A stretch of 64,000 bases of DNA from Lentibacillus daqui (GCF_027186265.1 NZ_CP114176.1:3286001-3350000); one strand, 5' to 3'; positions 43,845 through 54,089 are shown, counted from the stretch's first letter. Numbers and translations: made by a program. Notes: generated from the sequence alone by a model not told the origin.

Positions 43845-44585
43845 TCAATCACGTTTTAAAATCACTCGCCCCATAAACGCAAATACTTTCAAAATTCGTT
43901 TCAATCGTGTTGGCTGTTTAATCAAACGATACAGCCATTCCAGATTAAGCGAAATCCAAAATTGCGGAGCCCGTTTTGCCTTGGTCACTCCGGCAATCGT
44001 ATCAAAACTCCCACCTAACCCGATAAACAATCCCTTGGAAAATTGCTGTCTGTATTTGGCAATCCATTCCTCTTGTTTGGGAAATCCAAGCGCAACAAAA
44101 ATGATGTCAGGATTGGTGCGCTCCACCTTAGCAGCAATTTCCGTGTCATCCAAATCAAAAAAACCATGATGGTGTCCGGCAATCTTCAAATCGGGATATT
44201 TATGTTTGACTTCTTTTACCATCTTTTCATTGACAGTTTCTTCAGCACCCAGAAAAAAGCAGCGGTATCCCCACCGTTCTGCATGATCAAGCAAATCAAG
44301 CATGAGATCAAAGCCGGGAATTCGCTCCGGCAATGGTTCTTTTTGATATTTTGCTGCCATCAAAATGCCTGAACCGTCCGGAACTACATAATCGGCACTA
44401 AGAACAATCTCCTTATAGGCTGGGTGTTCGCGGGCATGCATTACGATTTCCGGATTAGCCGTAACTACAAATGTATTCTCCTGATTCGCGATTCTTGGTG
44501 CAAGGTATTTTTCAAGAAATTCCTGCTTCGTTGTATGGATAAATGGGATGCCCATAATAGTTACTGAAGTCCTGGAATTCGTCAT
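43845..44585 (-). CDS. tagA: N-acetylmannosaminyltransferase TagA
   Basis: A 246-residue enzyme of the TagA/WecG/CpsF family. It adds N-acetylmannosamine to undecaprenyl-PP-GlcNAc and completes the linkage disaccharide of wall teichoic acid. TANPEIVMHAREHPAYKEI, SADYVVPDGSGILM (with the catalytic Asp region), GFDLMLDLL and VALGFPKQEEWI are the conserved blocks. The C-terminal basic helix (RLIKQPTRLKRILKVF) binds the membrane in the family. ATG 44585 has AAAGG nine bases upstream. TagO at 46163 supplies its substrate. Confidence 0.93.
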   Translation of the reverse strand: MTNSRTSVTIMGIPFIHTTKQEFLEKYLAPRIANQENTFVVTANPEIVMHAREHPAYKEIVLSADYVVPDGSGILMAAKYQKEPLPERIPGFDLMLDLLDHAERWGYRCFFLGAEETVNEKMVKEVKHKYPDLKIAGHHHGFFDLDDTEIAAKVERTNPDIIFVALGFPKQEEWIAKYRQQFSKGLFIGLGGSFDTIAGVTKAKRAPQFWISLNLEWLYRLIKQPTRLKRILKVFAFMGRVILKRD

Positions 44586-44922
44586 ATTTCGCAACCTTTC
44601 TATTGAAAACTCAGCTTATCGCCCTCTATCTAGCTGAAGCCATCGTTTTTTATAATTTAATTCCTTTTGCCCTCGACAAGCGTTAAAAGTAGCGACCATG
44701 TTTGTAACAATTTACATATAAGGTGCAAAATTGTTATCAAATTTTAATTTACTGCTGATTGTTTTTCTAGTAAAATTAATGATAGCTTTCGAATTTTATG
44801 TAGAAAATACTCGAAATTATCATATCATGTATCATTAGATTTTTCTAACGCATTTTGAAATATAGCTAAATATTCATGCATAATACTAATATATAGGTAT
44901 TACGCATAAAAGGGGAATGAAT

Positions 44923-45996
44923 ATGTCCAATCAAACACGTTTTGTGCGACACAGAAGAAAACGTAAACTGCGGAAAAAGGTTGTTTTCATCCTTGTCCCA
45001 TTTTTATTAGTATTTATCGGAGTTGCTACCTATGGCACATATCTATATATGAAAGCCGGCTCTGTTTTCTCCGAGTCATTTCAGGATGATGGAAGGGAGA
45101 AATCAAGTTTACGTGAAACAAAAGTTGACCCCTCCATCGATAATGTATCCGTTTTGATCATGGGTGTAGATGCCAGTGATGTTCGTGATAATAAAGATAG
45201 CAACAATTCACGTACGGACACATTGATGCTTGCCACATTGAACAAAGATGATAAAAGTGTAAAACTGCTTAGCATTCCACGTGATTCCTTTGTTTATATT
45301 CCTGAAGCGGGCTTTCAGTCAAAAATTAACGCCGCTCATGCCTATGGCGGACCAAAGTCAACGATTGAAACTGTGGAGAACCTGCTGAACATTCCTGTAG
45401 ATTATTATGTCAAAGTAAACTTCGAAGCATTCATCGATGTGGTTAACGCAGTCGATGGTGTGGATGTTAATGTACCATACGAAATGTATGAACAGGACTC
45501 CAAAGATAAGGCGAACAAAATTCACTTGCTCCCGGGAAAGCAGAAATTAAATGGTGAAGAGGCTTTGGCATTTGCCAGAACAAGAAAACAGGATAATGAC
45601 ATTGAACGGGGCAAACGGCAACAGGAAGTAATCAAAGCCATCATGAATAGGGCAATATCAATGAATTCCATCTTAAAATATGACGATGTTATTGAAGCAG
45701 TTGGCAAGAATATGACCACCAACATGACATTCGATGAAATGAAAAGCTTTATATCCTATGGAACAAGCAAAGATTTAGACATCGAATCACTAACATTGGA
45801 GGGGCAGGATTACCAGCCAGCCAATGTCTATTATTACCAGCTGGATGAAGTGGCACTGGAAGAAACACAGCATATACTAAGAAAACAACTGGATTTGTCT
45901 GATTCGGTGAGTGCAACCGCGGGTGACGATAACAACGTGGAAACAGGCACTGAAGCAGGAACAGAACCGGAGACGAACCCGGATTTGACCTATTAA
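44923..45996 (+). CDS. LytR-CpsA-Psr ligase (TagT/TagU/TagV family)
   Basis: A 357-residue membrane-anchored protein. A basic N-terminus (RFVRHRRKRKLRKK) and one helix (about 20-42) put the rest outside the cell. The LCP domain has NSRTDTLMLATLNKDDKSVK (the Arg-Thr-Asp motif), LSIPRDSFVYIP, INAAHAYGG and LAFARTRKQDNDIERGKRQQ, with the Arg and Asp residues that hold the lipid pyrophosphate. It attaches teichoic acid or other glycans to peptidoglycan. ATG 44923 is preferred to ATG 44917 for its spacing from AGGGG. It is divergent from tagA, fitting a joint function. The short acidic tail is variable. Confidence 0.9.
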   Translation: MSNQTRFVRHRRKRKLRKKVVFILVPFLLVFIGVATYGTYLYMKAGSVFSESFQDDGREKSSLRETKVDPSIDNVSVLIMGVDASDVRDNKDSNNSRTDTLMLATLNKDDKSVKLLSIPRDSFVYIPEAGFQSKINAAHAYGGPKSTIETVENLLNIPVDYYVKVNFEAFIDVVNAVDGVDVNVPYEMYEQDSKDKANKIHLLPGKQKLNGEEALAFARTRKQDNDIERGKRQQEVIKAIMNRAISMNSILKYDDVIEAVGKNMTTNMTFDEMKSFISYGTSKDLDIESLTLEGQDYQPANVYYYQLDEVALEETQHILRKQLDLSDSVSATAGDDNNVETGTEAGTEPETNPDLTY

Positions 45997-46003
45997 TATA
46001 AAC

Positions 46004-46037
46004 AACCCGCTAGTTATAAAACTAGCGGGGTTTTTTA
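46004..46037 (+). terminator. Terminator of the LCP gene
   Basis: AACCCGCTAGT pairs with ACTAGCGGGGTT, followed by TTTTTA. Confidence 0.9.
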
Positions 46038-46162
46038 CGAGATAAGAAGATATGAAAATTCTGGGTTTATGGCCGTGTCCGACTCCATAAACAAGTCTGA
46101 TTTGAAGCTTGTAGCCAATCATCTCGCACACGATCAATAGCAGCAACCCACCCGAGCCACTG

Positions 46163-47215
46163 CTATTTATGCTTCAACCCTTTCACCAAATTTGTCAAAG
46201 GTTTATATTCAGCATTGATTAATTCCAGATTTTCAATTAAAAATTGTACTGCTACCAAGGAAATCGCGAAAATCAGCAGCGATCCCCAAACTGTTGTCAT
46301 CGAGAATAAAATTGCTGCAACACTAAACATACCACTAAGCGTGTAGATAATTAACACAGTTTGCTTATGGGTAAATCCGGACTTAACCAAGCGATGATGC
46401 AAATGTGAACTGTCCGGACTCGATATCGGCTGTTTATTAATATACCGGCGAACCATGGCAATCAAGGTATCGGAAATCGGCACACCCAAAATAAAGATCG
46501 GAATGATAAACGAAATAATCGTTACATTCTTAAACCCGAGCAGTGCCAATACTGCAATCATATAACCTAAAAATAATGCACCAGTATCTCCCATAAAAAT
46601 TTTGGCCGGGAAAAAGTTATATCGTAAAAAGCCAACTGTGCTAAAAAATAGGATCAAAGCTATCGTCGCTACATAAATATTGCCCATAATTACGGCCATT
46701 CCGGCAATGGTAAATAAGGCAATTGCGGATACCCCGCCGGCAAGCCCGTCCAGGCCGTCAATCAGGTTAATGGCATTCGTAATCCCGACAATCCAAATAA
46801 TCGTAACTACTGAACTTAAAAAGCCAAATTCAATTTGTCCACCAAACGGCAGGTTAATAAATTCCACCTGCAGGCCGCCCCAGAAAACGACTAGACAAGC
46901 AGCTCCCGTTTGGGCTATAAATTTAACCTTTGGAGAGAGGTCAAATAAATCGTCAATACAACCAACGAGCACCATAACAAAACCGCCACAAAGAATGGCA
47001 ATATGGTATTGATTGATCGGTTGTAGTATACATAAGCCAATGAGGAAACTTAAATAAATGGCGATTCCACCCAGCGTTGGAATCGGCGCTTTATGAACTT
47101 TTCGTTGATTTGGTTTATCTGTTGCGTTAAACTTCAATGAAACTTTTATCAAAATCGGCGTTATGATTAATGAAATGAACAGTGTTAAAAAGGCTAATCC
47201 CACTATCTTTATCAC
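46163..47215 (-). CDS. tagO: Undecaprenyl-phosphate GlcNAc-1-phosphate transferase TagO
   Basis: A 350-residue polytopic enzyme of the WecA/MraY family with about eleven helices. Conserved blocks are GGIAIYLSFLIG, CIDDLFDLSPKVKF (the Asp-Asp metal motif), NAINLIDGLDGLAGGVSAIA, FMGDTGALFLGY and DSSHLHHRLVKSGFTH (the His-rich cytoplasmic motif). It starts wall teichoic acid and other undecaprenyl-linked polymers. It is followed by no tag gene; a glycosyltransferase gene lies upstream on the same strand. Confidence 0.95.
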   Translation of the reverse strand: MIKIVGLAFLTLFISLIITPILIKVSLKFNATDKPNQRKVHKAPIPTLGGIAIYLSFLIGLCILQPINQYHIAILCGGFVMVLVGCIDDLFDLSPKVKFIAQTGAACLVVFWGGLQVEFINLPFGGQIEFGFLSSVVTIIWIVGITNAINLIDGLDGLAGGVSAIALFTIAGMAVIMGNIYVATIALILFFSTVGFLRYNFFPAKIFMGDTGALFLGYMIAVLALLGFKNVTIISFIIPIFILGVPISDTLIAMVRRYINKQPISSPDSSHLHHRLVKSGFTHKQTVLIIYTLSGMFSVAAILFSMTTVWGSLLIFAISLVAVQFLIENLELINAEYKPLTNLVKGLKHK

Positions 47216-47333
47216 TTAGCCCACCCCGTTTGCCAGCATTTACGCAGGCAATTTTTATTTTCACCATCTGCCTGCTTCTTATTTCTATACTATATATATT
47301 CGGCCTTTACACCAGAAATCTGTATGCAGGTAC

Positions 47334-48467
47334 TCAAATCCATCTGCTTTTTATACTGTCATTTACATGTTCCATACTTAAATATATATTATAAACGTTT
47401 TCAGCAAAAATCTCCAATGAAAATTTACTTGATGCATGAGATTTGAGCTTTTCCCCCATCGATTGCAGCATTCCCCTATCACGAAAAACCATCGCCTCTT
47501 CCATCGCACTGGTCAATTCCCGGATATTTCCCGGACTCGTACGCCATCCGTATGATTTGTCACAAAGTAATTCCGCTACACCGCCAACATCTGATGCGAT
47601 CACTGGTGTTTTCGCCCGGGCAGATTCCAGCAATACGAGCGGAAAACTTTCGCTTAACGAGGTTAGCATCGTGACATCTGCCATCCCGTAAAATTTGTCG
47701 ATATCCTGTCTGTGCCCGAGGAAATGAACATGATTTTCGATGCCCAAATCGCGTGCAGCATCTTTTAATTTGTCGGTAAGGGAGCCGTCACCCGCCAGCA
47801 GCAAGTGACAATTTGCATGTCCGGCTAGTAATTGTGCCAAAGCTTCGAAGGCAATTTGGTGACCCTTTACCGGTTCCAGCCTTGCTACCATCAAAAATAA
47901 AAAATCATGATTAGAGAAACCAAAGTCGTCCCTTACATGTGGGGAATCAAGCTTTTTCCGAAAGTCAATACCGTTTAATGCGGTGATAATTTTCTTGTTT
48001 TCTACCCCGGCACCGTTTAAATTGGTACGAAATGGTTCGGAAATTGCAATCACACGATCTGCATGCCGAATTGCATTTAAATGGATATGGCAGAGGAAAT
48101 TCCCGTACAGCCCCTTCCCCATAAAGTCGTGGGCTGGATCACTGTGAACTGTAACTACCCAATGGAAGGAAGCCATTTTCTTTAATATCTTTGCGTACAC
48201 ATTCGCCCGTGGCCCGTGAGTATGAACGAAACGAATGCGCTCTTTTTTGATAAAGCCAGCAATTTTACGCATCAGTGGAATACTTAATTTTAGGTGATTG
48301 GAAAAATAAACGGTCTGAATCCCCCATTTTTTCGCCTGTTTGAGCAGTTCGCCTTTTTCTAAAACACCTAAAACAAATTCATCCCGGTTAAATTCTTTTA
48401 ACAGCCCCAGAATATGATGCATTCCGCCGCCTGTTTCATTTCCGGCATTTAAATGTAAAATTTTCAT
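47334..48467 (-). CDS. GT-B glycosyltransferase, family 4
   Basis: A 377-residue enzyme. NAGNETGGGMHHILGLL is the N-terminal Gly-rich loop and VHTHGPRANVYAKIL the acceptor side. FLMVARLEPVKGHQIAFEAL and ESFPLVLLESARAKTPVIAS, with its E-x7-E motif, mark GT4. The nucleotide sugar and product are unknown. AAAGGTAG precedes ATG 48467. With the polymerase, the GT2 and the flippase it suggests a surface polysaccharide made next to teichoic acid. The tagO gene lies 118 bp downstream. Confidence 0.88.
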   Translation of the reverse strand: MKILHLNAGNETGGGMHHILGLLKEFNRDEFVLGVLEKGELLKQAKKWGIQTVYFSNHLKLSIPLMRKIAGFIKKERIRFVHTHGPRANVYAKILKKMASFHWVVTVHSDPAHDFMGKGLYGNFLCHIHLNAIRHADRVIAISEPFRTNLNGAGVENKKIITALNGIDFRKKLDSPHVRDDFGFSNHDFLFLMVARLEPVKGHQIAFEALAQLLAGHANCHLLLAGDGSLTDKLKDAARDLGIENHVHFLGHRQDIDKFYGMADVTMLTSLSESFPLVLLESARAKTPVIASDVGGVAELLCDKSYGWRTSPGNIRELTSAMEEAMVFRDRGMLQSMGEKLKSHASSKFSLEIFAENVYNIYLSMEHVNDSIKSRWI

Positions 48468-48730
48468 ATGTAACTTTCACTACCTTTTATTGAATCTGTC
48501 TACAGGTTGCCCAAGGATGGCTGTTTTCATGCTTTTTTAGGGGATGCATTTGCAATGTAGTTCGTGCTTTTGCTGAATCCGGGCTGTTTGTTCTAGTATA
48601 ATCGGCGGGTTTTTCTTTCCGTAATATGGCGAAAGAACGCCCGCTTCCTATAAGCCTCCTATGCATATTTGTTACATAACTGCCCATAATTGTGAATATG
48701 GAATGATCGTGACATGAAAGGACTATTCAC

Positions 48731-50002
48731 ATGGAAATAATAGAGAAGCGGGAAAAGTGGATTTTTTTATTAATTATCATTCAGCCGCTTATAGATATTG
48801 CGACATCTATTTCCAGCTACCATGGGATGACTGTTACAATCGGTTCCCTTTTTCGGGCAATTTTAATGGCTGGGTTGTTTATTTGGATGATACGCTTCAT
48901 ATACTTATATAAACAGGAACAGGTATGGGCTTTTTTTGCATCCTATTTTGCGATTATACTGATGCTGGCCATAACGATGCTATATAAACCCCAACTTAAC
49001 TTGTTTCAGGAAATAAATTTTGCGATTAAAACCGGCTATTACCTGGTCATGATTCATGTATCAATCCTTTTACTGAAACAAAGAATATTATCAAAAGCAA
49101 CCATATACAGGGCGGCAGCGGTTACAAGTCTGATCGTTGGAGTCAGTTACTGGCTGGCCATTGCAACCGGCACAGGTATTGACAGTTACCGCTATGGGAG
49201 TGCGGGTTTTTCCGGGTGGTTTTTCGCTGCGAATGAATTGAGTGTTATTGTCATTGTTCTGCTGGGATTAAGTCTGGTTCACCTTACCTATAAACGAACA
49301 TATCTCTCCTGGTTTTCTTTAGCATTCATGATCAGCATGGTGCCAATGATCGGGACAAAAACAGCTTTTGTAGGTGGAGTCGCCCTCCTATTAACAGGTG
49401 TGGGATATATACTGCTTTTTATTCGGCACGTTGGGAGAGAAAAAAGCGCCATTCTTTTCCTGGCAATCGTTATCTTATTCATTTGTCTTATTCCAAAAAC
49501 ACCGATTTTTTCAGCAACGGGACAGTTGGGACATGGGGCGGATCATAAAACAGAGCAAATAGAATCTGTCTCTGATCAAACCGAAACCAAAAGTCCAACG
49601 AATATCCTTAGTTCTCGTGATATGTATCTGCAACAAACAAAAACAGAATTTGCCGATGCTACGGTGGCAAGGAAATTATTCGGACTAGGGTTTGCTGGTG
49701 ATAATCAAGATGTTGAGAAGTTGATTGAAATGGACTTCTTTGATTTATTCTTTGGCTATGGTATTATTGGCAGTTTTTTATTAGTCATGCCGCTCATCTT
49801 TTTAGTCAGTAAGCTTTGCAAAAACATGTTTCCATTTACCATTAGAAAACTTATTTTGGCTTGTACACTCGGATTATGCCTTGGTATAGCTGCATTAGCC
49901 GGTCATGTATTATTTGCGCCATCTGTTATGACATATGTAACCATTGGTATGATTGCTTTAGTTCGGGAAAATATTGAGGTGGGAAAATATGACGTCCCCT
50001 AA
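48731..50002 (+). CDS. O-antigen ligase/polymerase (Wzy-like) membrane protein
   Basis: A 423-residue protein with about eleven membrane helices and a large outer loop near residues 268-325 (GADHKTEQIESVSDQTETKS). GSAGFSGWFFAANELSVIVI and MVPMIGTKTAFVGGV match the O-antigen ligase/polymerase family. It should polymerise or transfer lipid-linked repeat units at the outer face. Its end overlaps the next gene by 14 bp, so the two are cotranscribed. ATG 48731 is preceded by AAAGGAC. Confidence 0.8.
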   Translation: MEIIEKREKWIFLLIIIQPLIDIATSISSYHGMTVTIGSLFRAILMAGLFIWMIRFIYLYKQEQVWAFFASYFAIILMLAITMLYKPQLNLFQEINFAIKTGYYLVMIHVSILLLKQRILSKATIYRAAAVTSLIVGVSYWLAIATGTGIDSYRYGSAGFSGWFFAANELSVIVIVLLGLSLVHLTYKRTYLSWFSLAFMISMVPMIGTKTAFVGGVALLLTGVGYILLFIRHVGREKSAILFLAIVILFICLIPKTPIFSATGQLGHGADHKTEQIESVSDQTETKSPTNILSSRDMYLQQTKTEFADATVARKLFGLGFAGDNQDVEKLIEMDFFDLFFGYGIIGSFLLVMPLIFLVSKLCKNMFPFTIRKLILACTLGLCLGIAALAGHVLFAPSVMTYVTIGMIALVRENIEVGKYDVP

Positions 50003-51026
50003 TATAGTCAGTATTATTGTACCTGTATACAATGCTGAGAAATATCTTAGCAGATGCATCAGCAGTATTTTGCAACAGACATACAAGCTGATTGAAGTGA
50101 TCTTGGTTAACGATGGATCCACCGATGACAGCGGGCTTATTTGTGAGCGTTACGCCAAACGGGATCAACGGGTGCGGGTCATTCATCAGCCAAATGCCGG
50201 ACCATCCGTTGCGCGTAACGGTGGTATCAAAGCAGCAACGGGACACTTTATTCAGTTCGTCGATGCCGATGACCATCTGGAACCAACCATGACCCAACGT
50301 TTGGTGGAAGCGATGAAGCCCGGTATTCAGATGGTTGTTTGCGGATATCATATTGCCCAAAAAACAATGAAACAACCGATTATCCCATCCATTACTGGCA
50401 TCTTTTCCAAAACAGACTTCATGCAGCATATCGGGGAACTTTATAAAAACATCATTCTTCCTTCACCCTGTAACAAACTATATGATGCTACTCTGATTAA
50501 CGATTGCCATATTCAATTTGACAAACATTTTTCCATGGGTGAAGATCTGCTGTTTAACCTTGGTTATATTGAAGCATGTGAGCAGATCCATATCATCACC
50601 GATCCATTATATACGTATTGTATTAACCAGGATTCATTAACGAAAGCGTTTAAGAAGGACTTGATGGAAAACCAGCAAGTACTGCTTGTTCGGGTCAAAG
50701 ATTATCTGCGTAAAAAAAACTGTTTCACCGCAGATAATCAATATTTCCTGGCCATGATTCAAGCCAATAGCATTGTGAATGGTCTGAACAATCTATTTCA
50801 CCCAGACAGTCCGCTTACATCCAGACAAAAAAAACAAGCAATCAACGCTATCGTTACCGCAAGCTATGTACCCATGGCCCATTTTTCCGACACCTTGCAA
50901 GCTCGTTTAGTTGGAAAACTGGTTAAACGTCAAGCGATACATGCCATATACTGGTTTTTCGCTGCAAAAAACCTGCTCCACCAACGCCTCCATCCCGTAT
51001 TTAACTTGCTGAAACAACTCAACTAG
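49989..51026 (+). CDS. Glycosyltransferase family 2
   Basis: A 345-residue GT-A enzyme. SIIVPVYNAEKYLSRCISSI, VILVNDGSTDDSGLICERYA and FVDADDHLEP (the D-x-D metal site) define the N-terminal 120 residues. KHFSMGEDLLFNLGYIE is the usual acceptor-side motif of capsule and teichoic GT2 enzymes. ATG 49989 has GAGGTGGG upstream, inside the polymerase gene. The donor sugar is not predictable. Confidence 0.9.
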   Translation: MTSPNIVSIIVPVYNAEKYLSRCISSILQQTYKLIEVILVNDGSTDDSGLICERYAKRDQRVRVIHQPNAGPSVARNGGIKAATGHFIQFVDADDHLEPTMTQRLVEAMKPGIQMVVCGYHIAQKTMKQPIIPSITGIFSKTDFMQHIGELYKNIILPSPCNKLYDATLINDCHIQFDKHFSMGEDLLFNLGYIEACEQIHIITDPLYTYCINQDSLTKAFKKDLMENQQVLLVRVKDYLRKKNCFTADNQYFLAMIQANSIVNGLNNLFHPDSPLTSRQKKQAINAIVTASYVPMAHFSDTLQARLVGKLVKRQAIHAIYWFFAAKNLLHQRLHPVFNLLKQLN

Positions 51027-51173
51027 CCGGCGATAAGATGAGGGGGCATGCCGGCATGGACATAAGCGGTTCTCTTGATTTTCCGGTTTAGGGCTTGGGC
51101 AGAAACTATTGAGATGATGGCACAAATTCCAAAGTGCGATGGACCGAGAAAAGGTTTTTTCCTAATTTTGGGG

Positions 51174-51299
51174 ATCGCTGATATAAATGCTGAAATCGCT
51201 GATAAAGCACGTAAAATCGCCGATATAAGTGCTAAAACCGCTGATATATCGTGCAAAGTCGCTGATATAATGCAAGAAATCGCTGATATATTCAATCAC
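51174..51299 (+). repeat. 21-bp-period array G (6 units, ATCGCTGATATA core)
   Basis: Six units of exactly 21 bp, each starting (A/G)(T/C)CGC(T/C)GATA(T/A)A. The core is unrelated to other arrays. It lies in the gap between the GT2 and pyruvyl transferase genes, both on the plus strand. Confidence 0.88.
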
Positions 51300-51469
51300 C
51301 GTTCACCAATTTAAGAAAACTTGCACCAAACAATGTCTTTAGCATCTTCAGTTGTTTGGACCTGTAAAATGGCATGACTTTTCATGTCTAAAACAGTCTG
51401 TATTGTGCAACCATGCAGGTATAGTAATCCCGGGATTGAACCCCCTTGTTAAAGCGAGGAATGACCAGC

Positions 51470-52552
51470 ATGAAAAAGGTGATCATTTATGCGTACACAC
51501 AATTTAATCTGGGTGATGATTTATTTATAAAAATACTATGCGAACGCTATCCGGACACACAGTTTCTGCTTTATGCGCCACGTGGTTACCAAAAATTATT
51601 TCACATGTTACCGAATCTCCGGGTTTTCCCTAGCGATACATTATGGTTTCGTGGCGTCCGTTTATTATCCCGGAAACTTCATCTGGAACATGTTTTATGT
51701 AACATAATTGCCAAAAACTATGACATGGCAGTTTACATCGGGGGATCCCTTTTCATTCAAGGTGAAAATTGGAAGAAGGAGTTCAGGAACAATAAAGCAT
51801 TAAAGTTAACAAATAAACCATTTTTTCTATTAGGGGCTAATTTCGGACCCTATGATGACGATGAATTCTATATAGCATATAAGAAGCTGTTTCATACATA
51901 TACAGATATTTGTTTTCGCGACCGTCATTCACTTGAACTGTTCCGTGACTTGCCACAAACACGAATGGCCGCTGATATCGTTTTTCAATTGCAAATGCCA
52001 ACAGCCAATACACAGGAAAAAATGGTCGTCCTAACTGTAATTAAGCCATCGATTCGCAAGCACTTGGTAAATAGTGATCAGCTGTATTATCAAAAAATGA
52101 GTGAGGTTGCGATTCACTTTATAGAGAGAGGATACCAGGTAACGCTAATGGCCTTTTGCGTAATCGAACAAGATGATGAGGCTCTCACTGCAATCAAACA
52201 ACGTATTCCAAAACATTTGATCCCAAACGTCGCAACCTATGTATATCAATATCATATAGATGAAGCACTACAAATTCTGGTACAATCCAGCTTTATTGTC
52301 GCATCCAGATTCCATGCAATGATTCTTGGTTGGGTTATGGGAAAACCAGTATTTCCAATTGTGTATAGCCGAAAAATGACCAATGTTATGCAGGATTTAC
52401 ATTTTACCGGAAAATACTGTGATTTCGACGCATTGCATACATTAAAAGCAAATGATGTCTTTGCCAGCTTAAACAACAGTACAATCAATGTTTCCAATCC
52501 CGTGAAGGAAGCAGAGGAGCACTTTTTACTTTTGGATAAATACATGAAATAG
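51470..52552 (+). CDS. Polysaccharide pyruvyl transferase family protein
   Basis: A 360-residue protein of the CsaB/WcaK type. IIYAYTQFNLGDDLFIKILC is the N-terminal Rossmann motif, and VASRFHAMILGWVMGKPVFP is the conserved S-R-F-H-A segment. The family adds ketal-pyruvate to sugars of secondary cell-wall polymers, which can anchor S-layer proteins. ATG 51470 is preferred to ATG 51461 for spacing from GCGAGGA. It lies after array G and before the flippase. Confidence 0.85.
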   Translation: MKKVIIYAYTQFNLGDDLFIKILCERYPDTQFLLYAPRGYQKLFHMLPNLRVFPSDTLWFRGVRLLSRKLHLEHVLCNIIAKNYDMAVYIGGSLFIQGENWKKEFRNNKALKLTNKPFFLLGANFGPYDDDEFYIAYKKLFHTYTDICFRDRHSLELFRDLPQTRMAADIVFQLQMPTANTQEKMVVLTVIKPSIRKHLVNSDQLYYQKMSEVAIHFIERGYQVTLMAFCVIEQDDEALTAIKQRIPKHLIPNVATYVYQYHIDEALQILVQSSFIVASRFHAMILGWVMGKPVFPIVYSRKMTNVMQDLHFTGKYCDFDALHTLKANDVFASLNNSTINVSNPVKEAEEHFLLLDKYMK

Positions 52553-52601
52553 TTGTTTTGTCCGGGATATTAAAAAACATCTACAAAAGGAAAGACGTTG
52601 T

Positions 52602-54029
52602 ATGGCAAATGGAAACAATTTATTAAAGAATACAATACTCTATACAGTTGCTAATTTCGGCTCAAAAATACTCGTCTTTTTCATGCTCCCACTGTACACC
52701 CATTATTTTACAACTGCAGAATACGGACTTTGGGATGTTGTGGTAACCACGGCAACATTGCTCGCACCATTTATTACGTTTGAATTAGTTGCTGGGGTTT
52801 ACAGGTGGCTGCTCGGGGAAACGGATGAAAGCAAAAAGCAACAAATTATTACCACTGGAGCAGTCATTATTTTACGTAACCTGCTCCTTTTCAATGTGGT
52901 TGCTGTGGCCGTACTCCTATTGACTTCCATTCCATACGGCTGGCTTGCATTGTTATATGTAGATATCTCCATTGTCGTCAGTTTTATTCAGCAATGCGCA
53001 AGGGGGCTTGGGTACAATAAACTATTTGCCCTGATTGGGGTTCTGCAAACAGTGATCACAGTGGCGCTAAACCTTATTTTTATTCTGATTTTCCATTTAC
53101 GGCTGGACGCATTTTTCTATTCGGCTATTATCGCTGGGATTGGAGTCACAATTGTTGGCTGGCTGACCATGAAATTTAGCTATTACCTATCAGCTAATGC
53201 TTACTCCAAAAGCATCATCAAATCCCTGCTCATCTATTCGATGCCGATCATCCCCGGGGCTGCCAGCTGGTGGGTAATGACTATGTCGGATCGGTATTTT
53301 ATCACAGTATTTTTAGGGATGGACGATAATGGAATTTATGCGGTTGCGAACAAGATCCCCGCCATATTGATGATGATCAGCTCGGTCTTTTCGCTTGCCT
53401 GGAAAGACAGCGCGATCTTAGCGTATGATTCCATAGACAAGGATAACTATTATACAAACGTTTTTCATCATTTTTTCCGGTTAATGACCACATCAGTCAT
53501 TTGCCTGGCATTGTTAACCAAACCTGTCTTGGCCATCTTCATTGCCAATAATTTTTATAGTTCTTGGAAATATATCGGATTTCTCTTGTTGGCAACGCTG
53601 GTAAGTGCATTCTCACAATTCTGGGCAGCTGGATATCACGGCGCCAAAAAAACCAACCTTATTTTCATTTCATCCTTGGTAGGCGCGGCTATTAATGTAT
53701 TGGTAAACCTGCTATTGATCCAGTATATTGGGTTATATGCGGTAGCGATTTCGACCTTTGTCGCCTTTCTGGTCATGTGGCTTATGCGTGTATATTTTGC
53801 CGGGGCGTATTTCCATATTCAAATGAATTACCGGGACATGGCTGTTTTATTACCACTGACAGCAATCGCCATGATTGTTCCGTTTATCTTTAACTGGGTT
53901 GGGATCGTGATCAGCATTTGTCTGGCAATCCTGGTTTTTTTCATATACAACTGGGGATTAATCACATTAGTATATGAAAATATGAAGGAGATAGCCGTCA
54001 AATGGAGCCGGAAAACTGCGGAAAAGTGA
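52602..54029 (+). CDS. Oligosaccharide flippase (Wzx/polysaccharide biosynthesis family)
   Basis: A 475-residue protein with 12-14 membrane helices, starting LKNTILYTVANFGSKILVFF, typical of the Wzx/MATE-like fold. It has PIIPGAASWWVMTMSDRYFI at the junction of the two halves. It is expected to flip lipid-linked sugar units to the outside for the polymerase at 48731. AAAGGAAAG precedes the ATG. It is the last gene of the polysaccharide unit and is followed by a hairpin. Confidence 0.9.
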   Translation: MANGNNLLKNTILYTVANFGSKILVFFMLPLYTHYFTTAEYGLWDVVVTTATLLAPFITFELVAGVYRWLLGETDESKKQQIITTGAVIILRNLLLFNVVAVAVLLLTSIPYGWLALLYVDISIVVSFIQQCARGLGYNKLFALIGVLQTVITVALNLIFILIFHLRLDAFFYSAIIAGIGVTIVGWLTMKFSYYLSANAYSKSIIKSLLIYSMPIIPGAASWWVMTMSDRYFITVFLGMDDNGIYAVANKIPAILMMISSVFSLAWKDSAILAYDSIDKDNYYTNVFHHFFRLMTTSVICLALLTKPVLAIFIANNFYSSWKYIGFLLLATLVSAFSQFWAAGYHGAKKTNLIFISSLVGAAINVLVNLLLIQYIGLYAVAISTFVAFLVMWLMRVYFAGAYFHIQMNYRDMAVLLPLTAIAMIVPFIFNWVGIVISICLAILVFFIYNWGLITLVYENMKEIAVKWSRKTAEK

Positions 54030-54052
54030 CTACGAATATTTGAAATCCAGTC

Positions 54053-54086
54053 TGATAACCCAAGACGTAGAAAGTCTTGGGTTATC
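54053..54086. terminator. Hairpin after the flippase gene
   Basis: GATAACCCAAGAC and GTCTTGGGTTATC form a perfect 13-bp stem with a short loop. No clear T-run follows, so termination is likely but not certain. Confidence 0.6.
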
Positions 54087-54089
54087 GTG

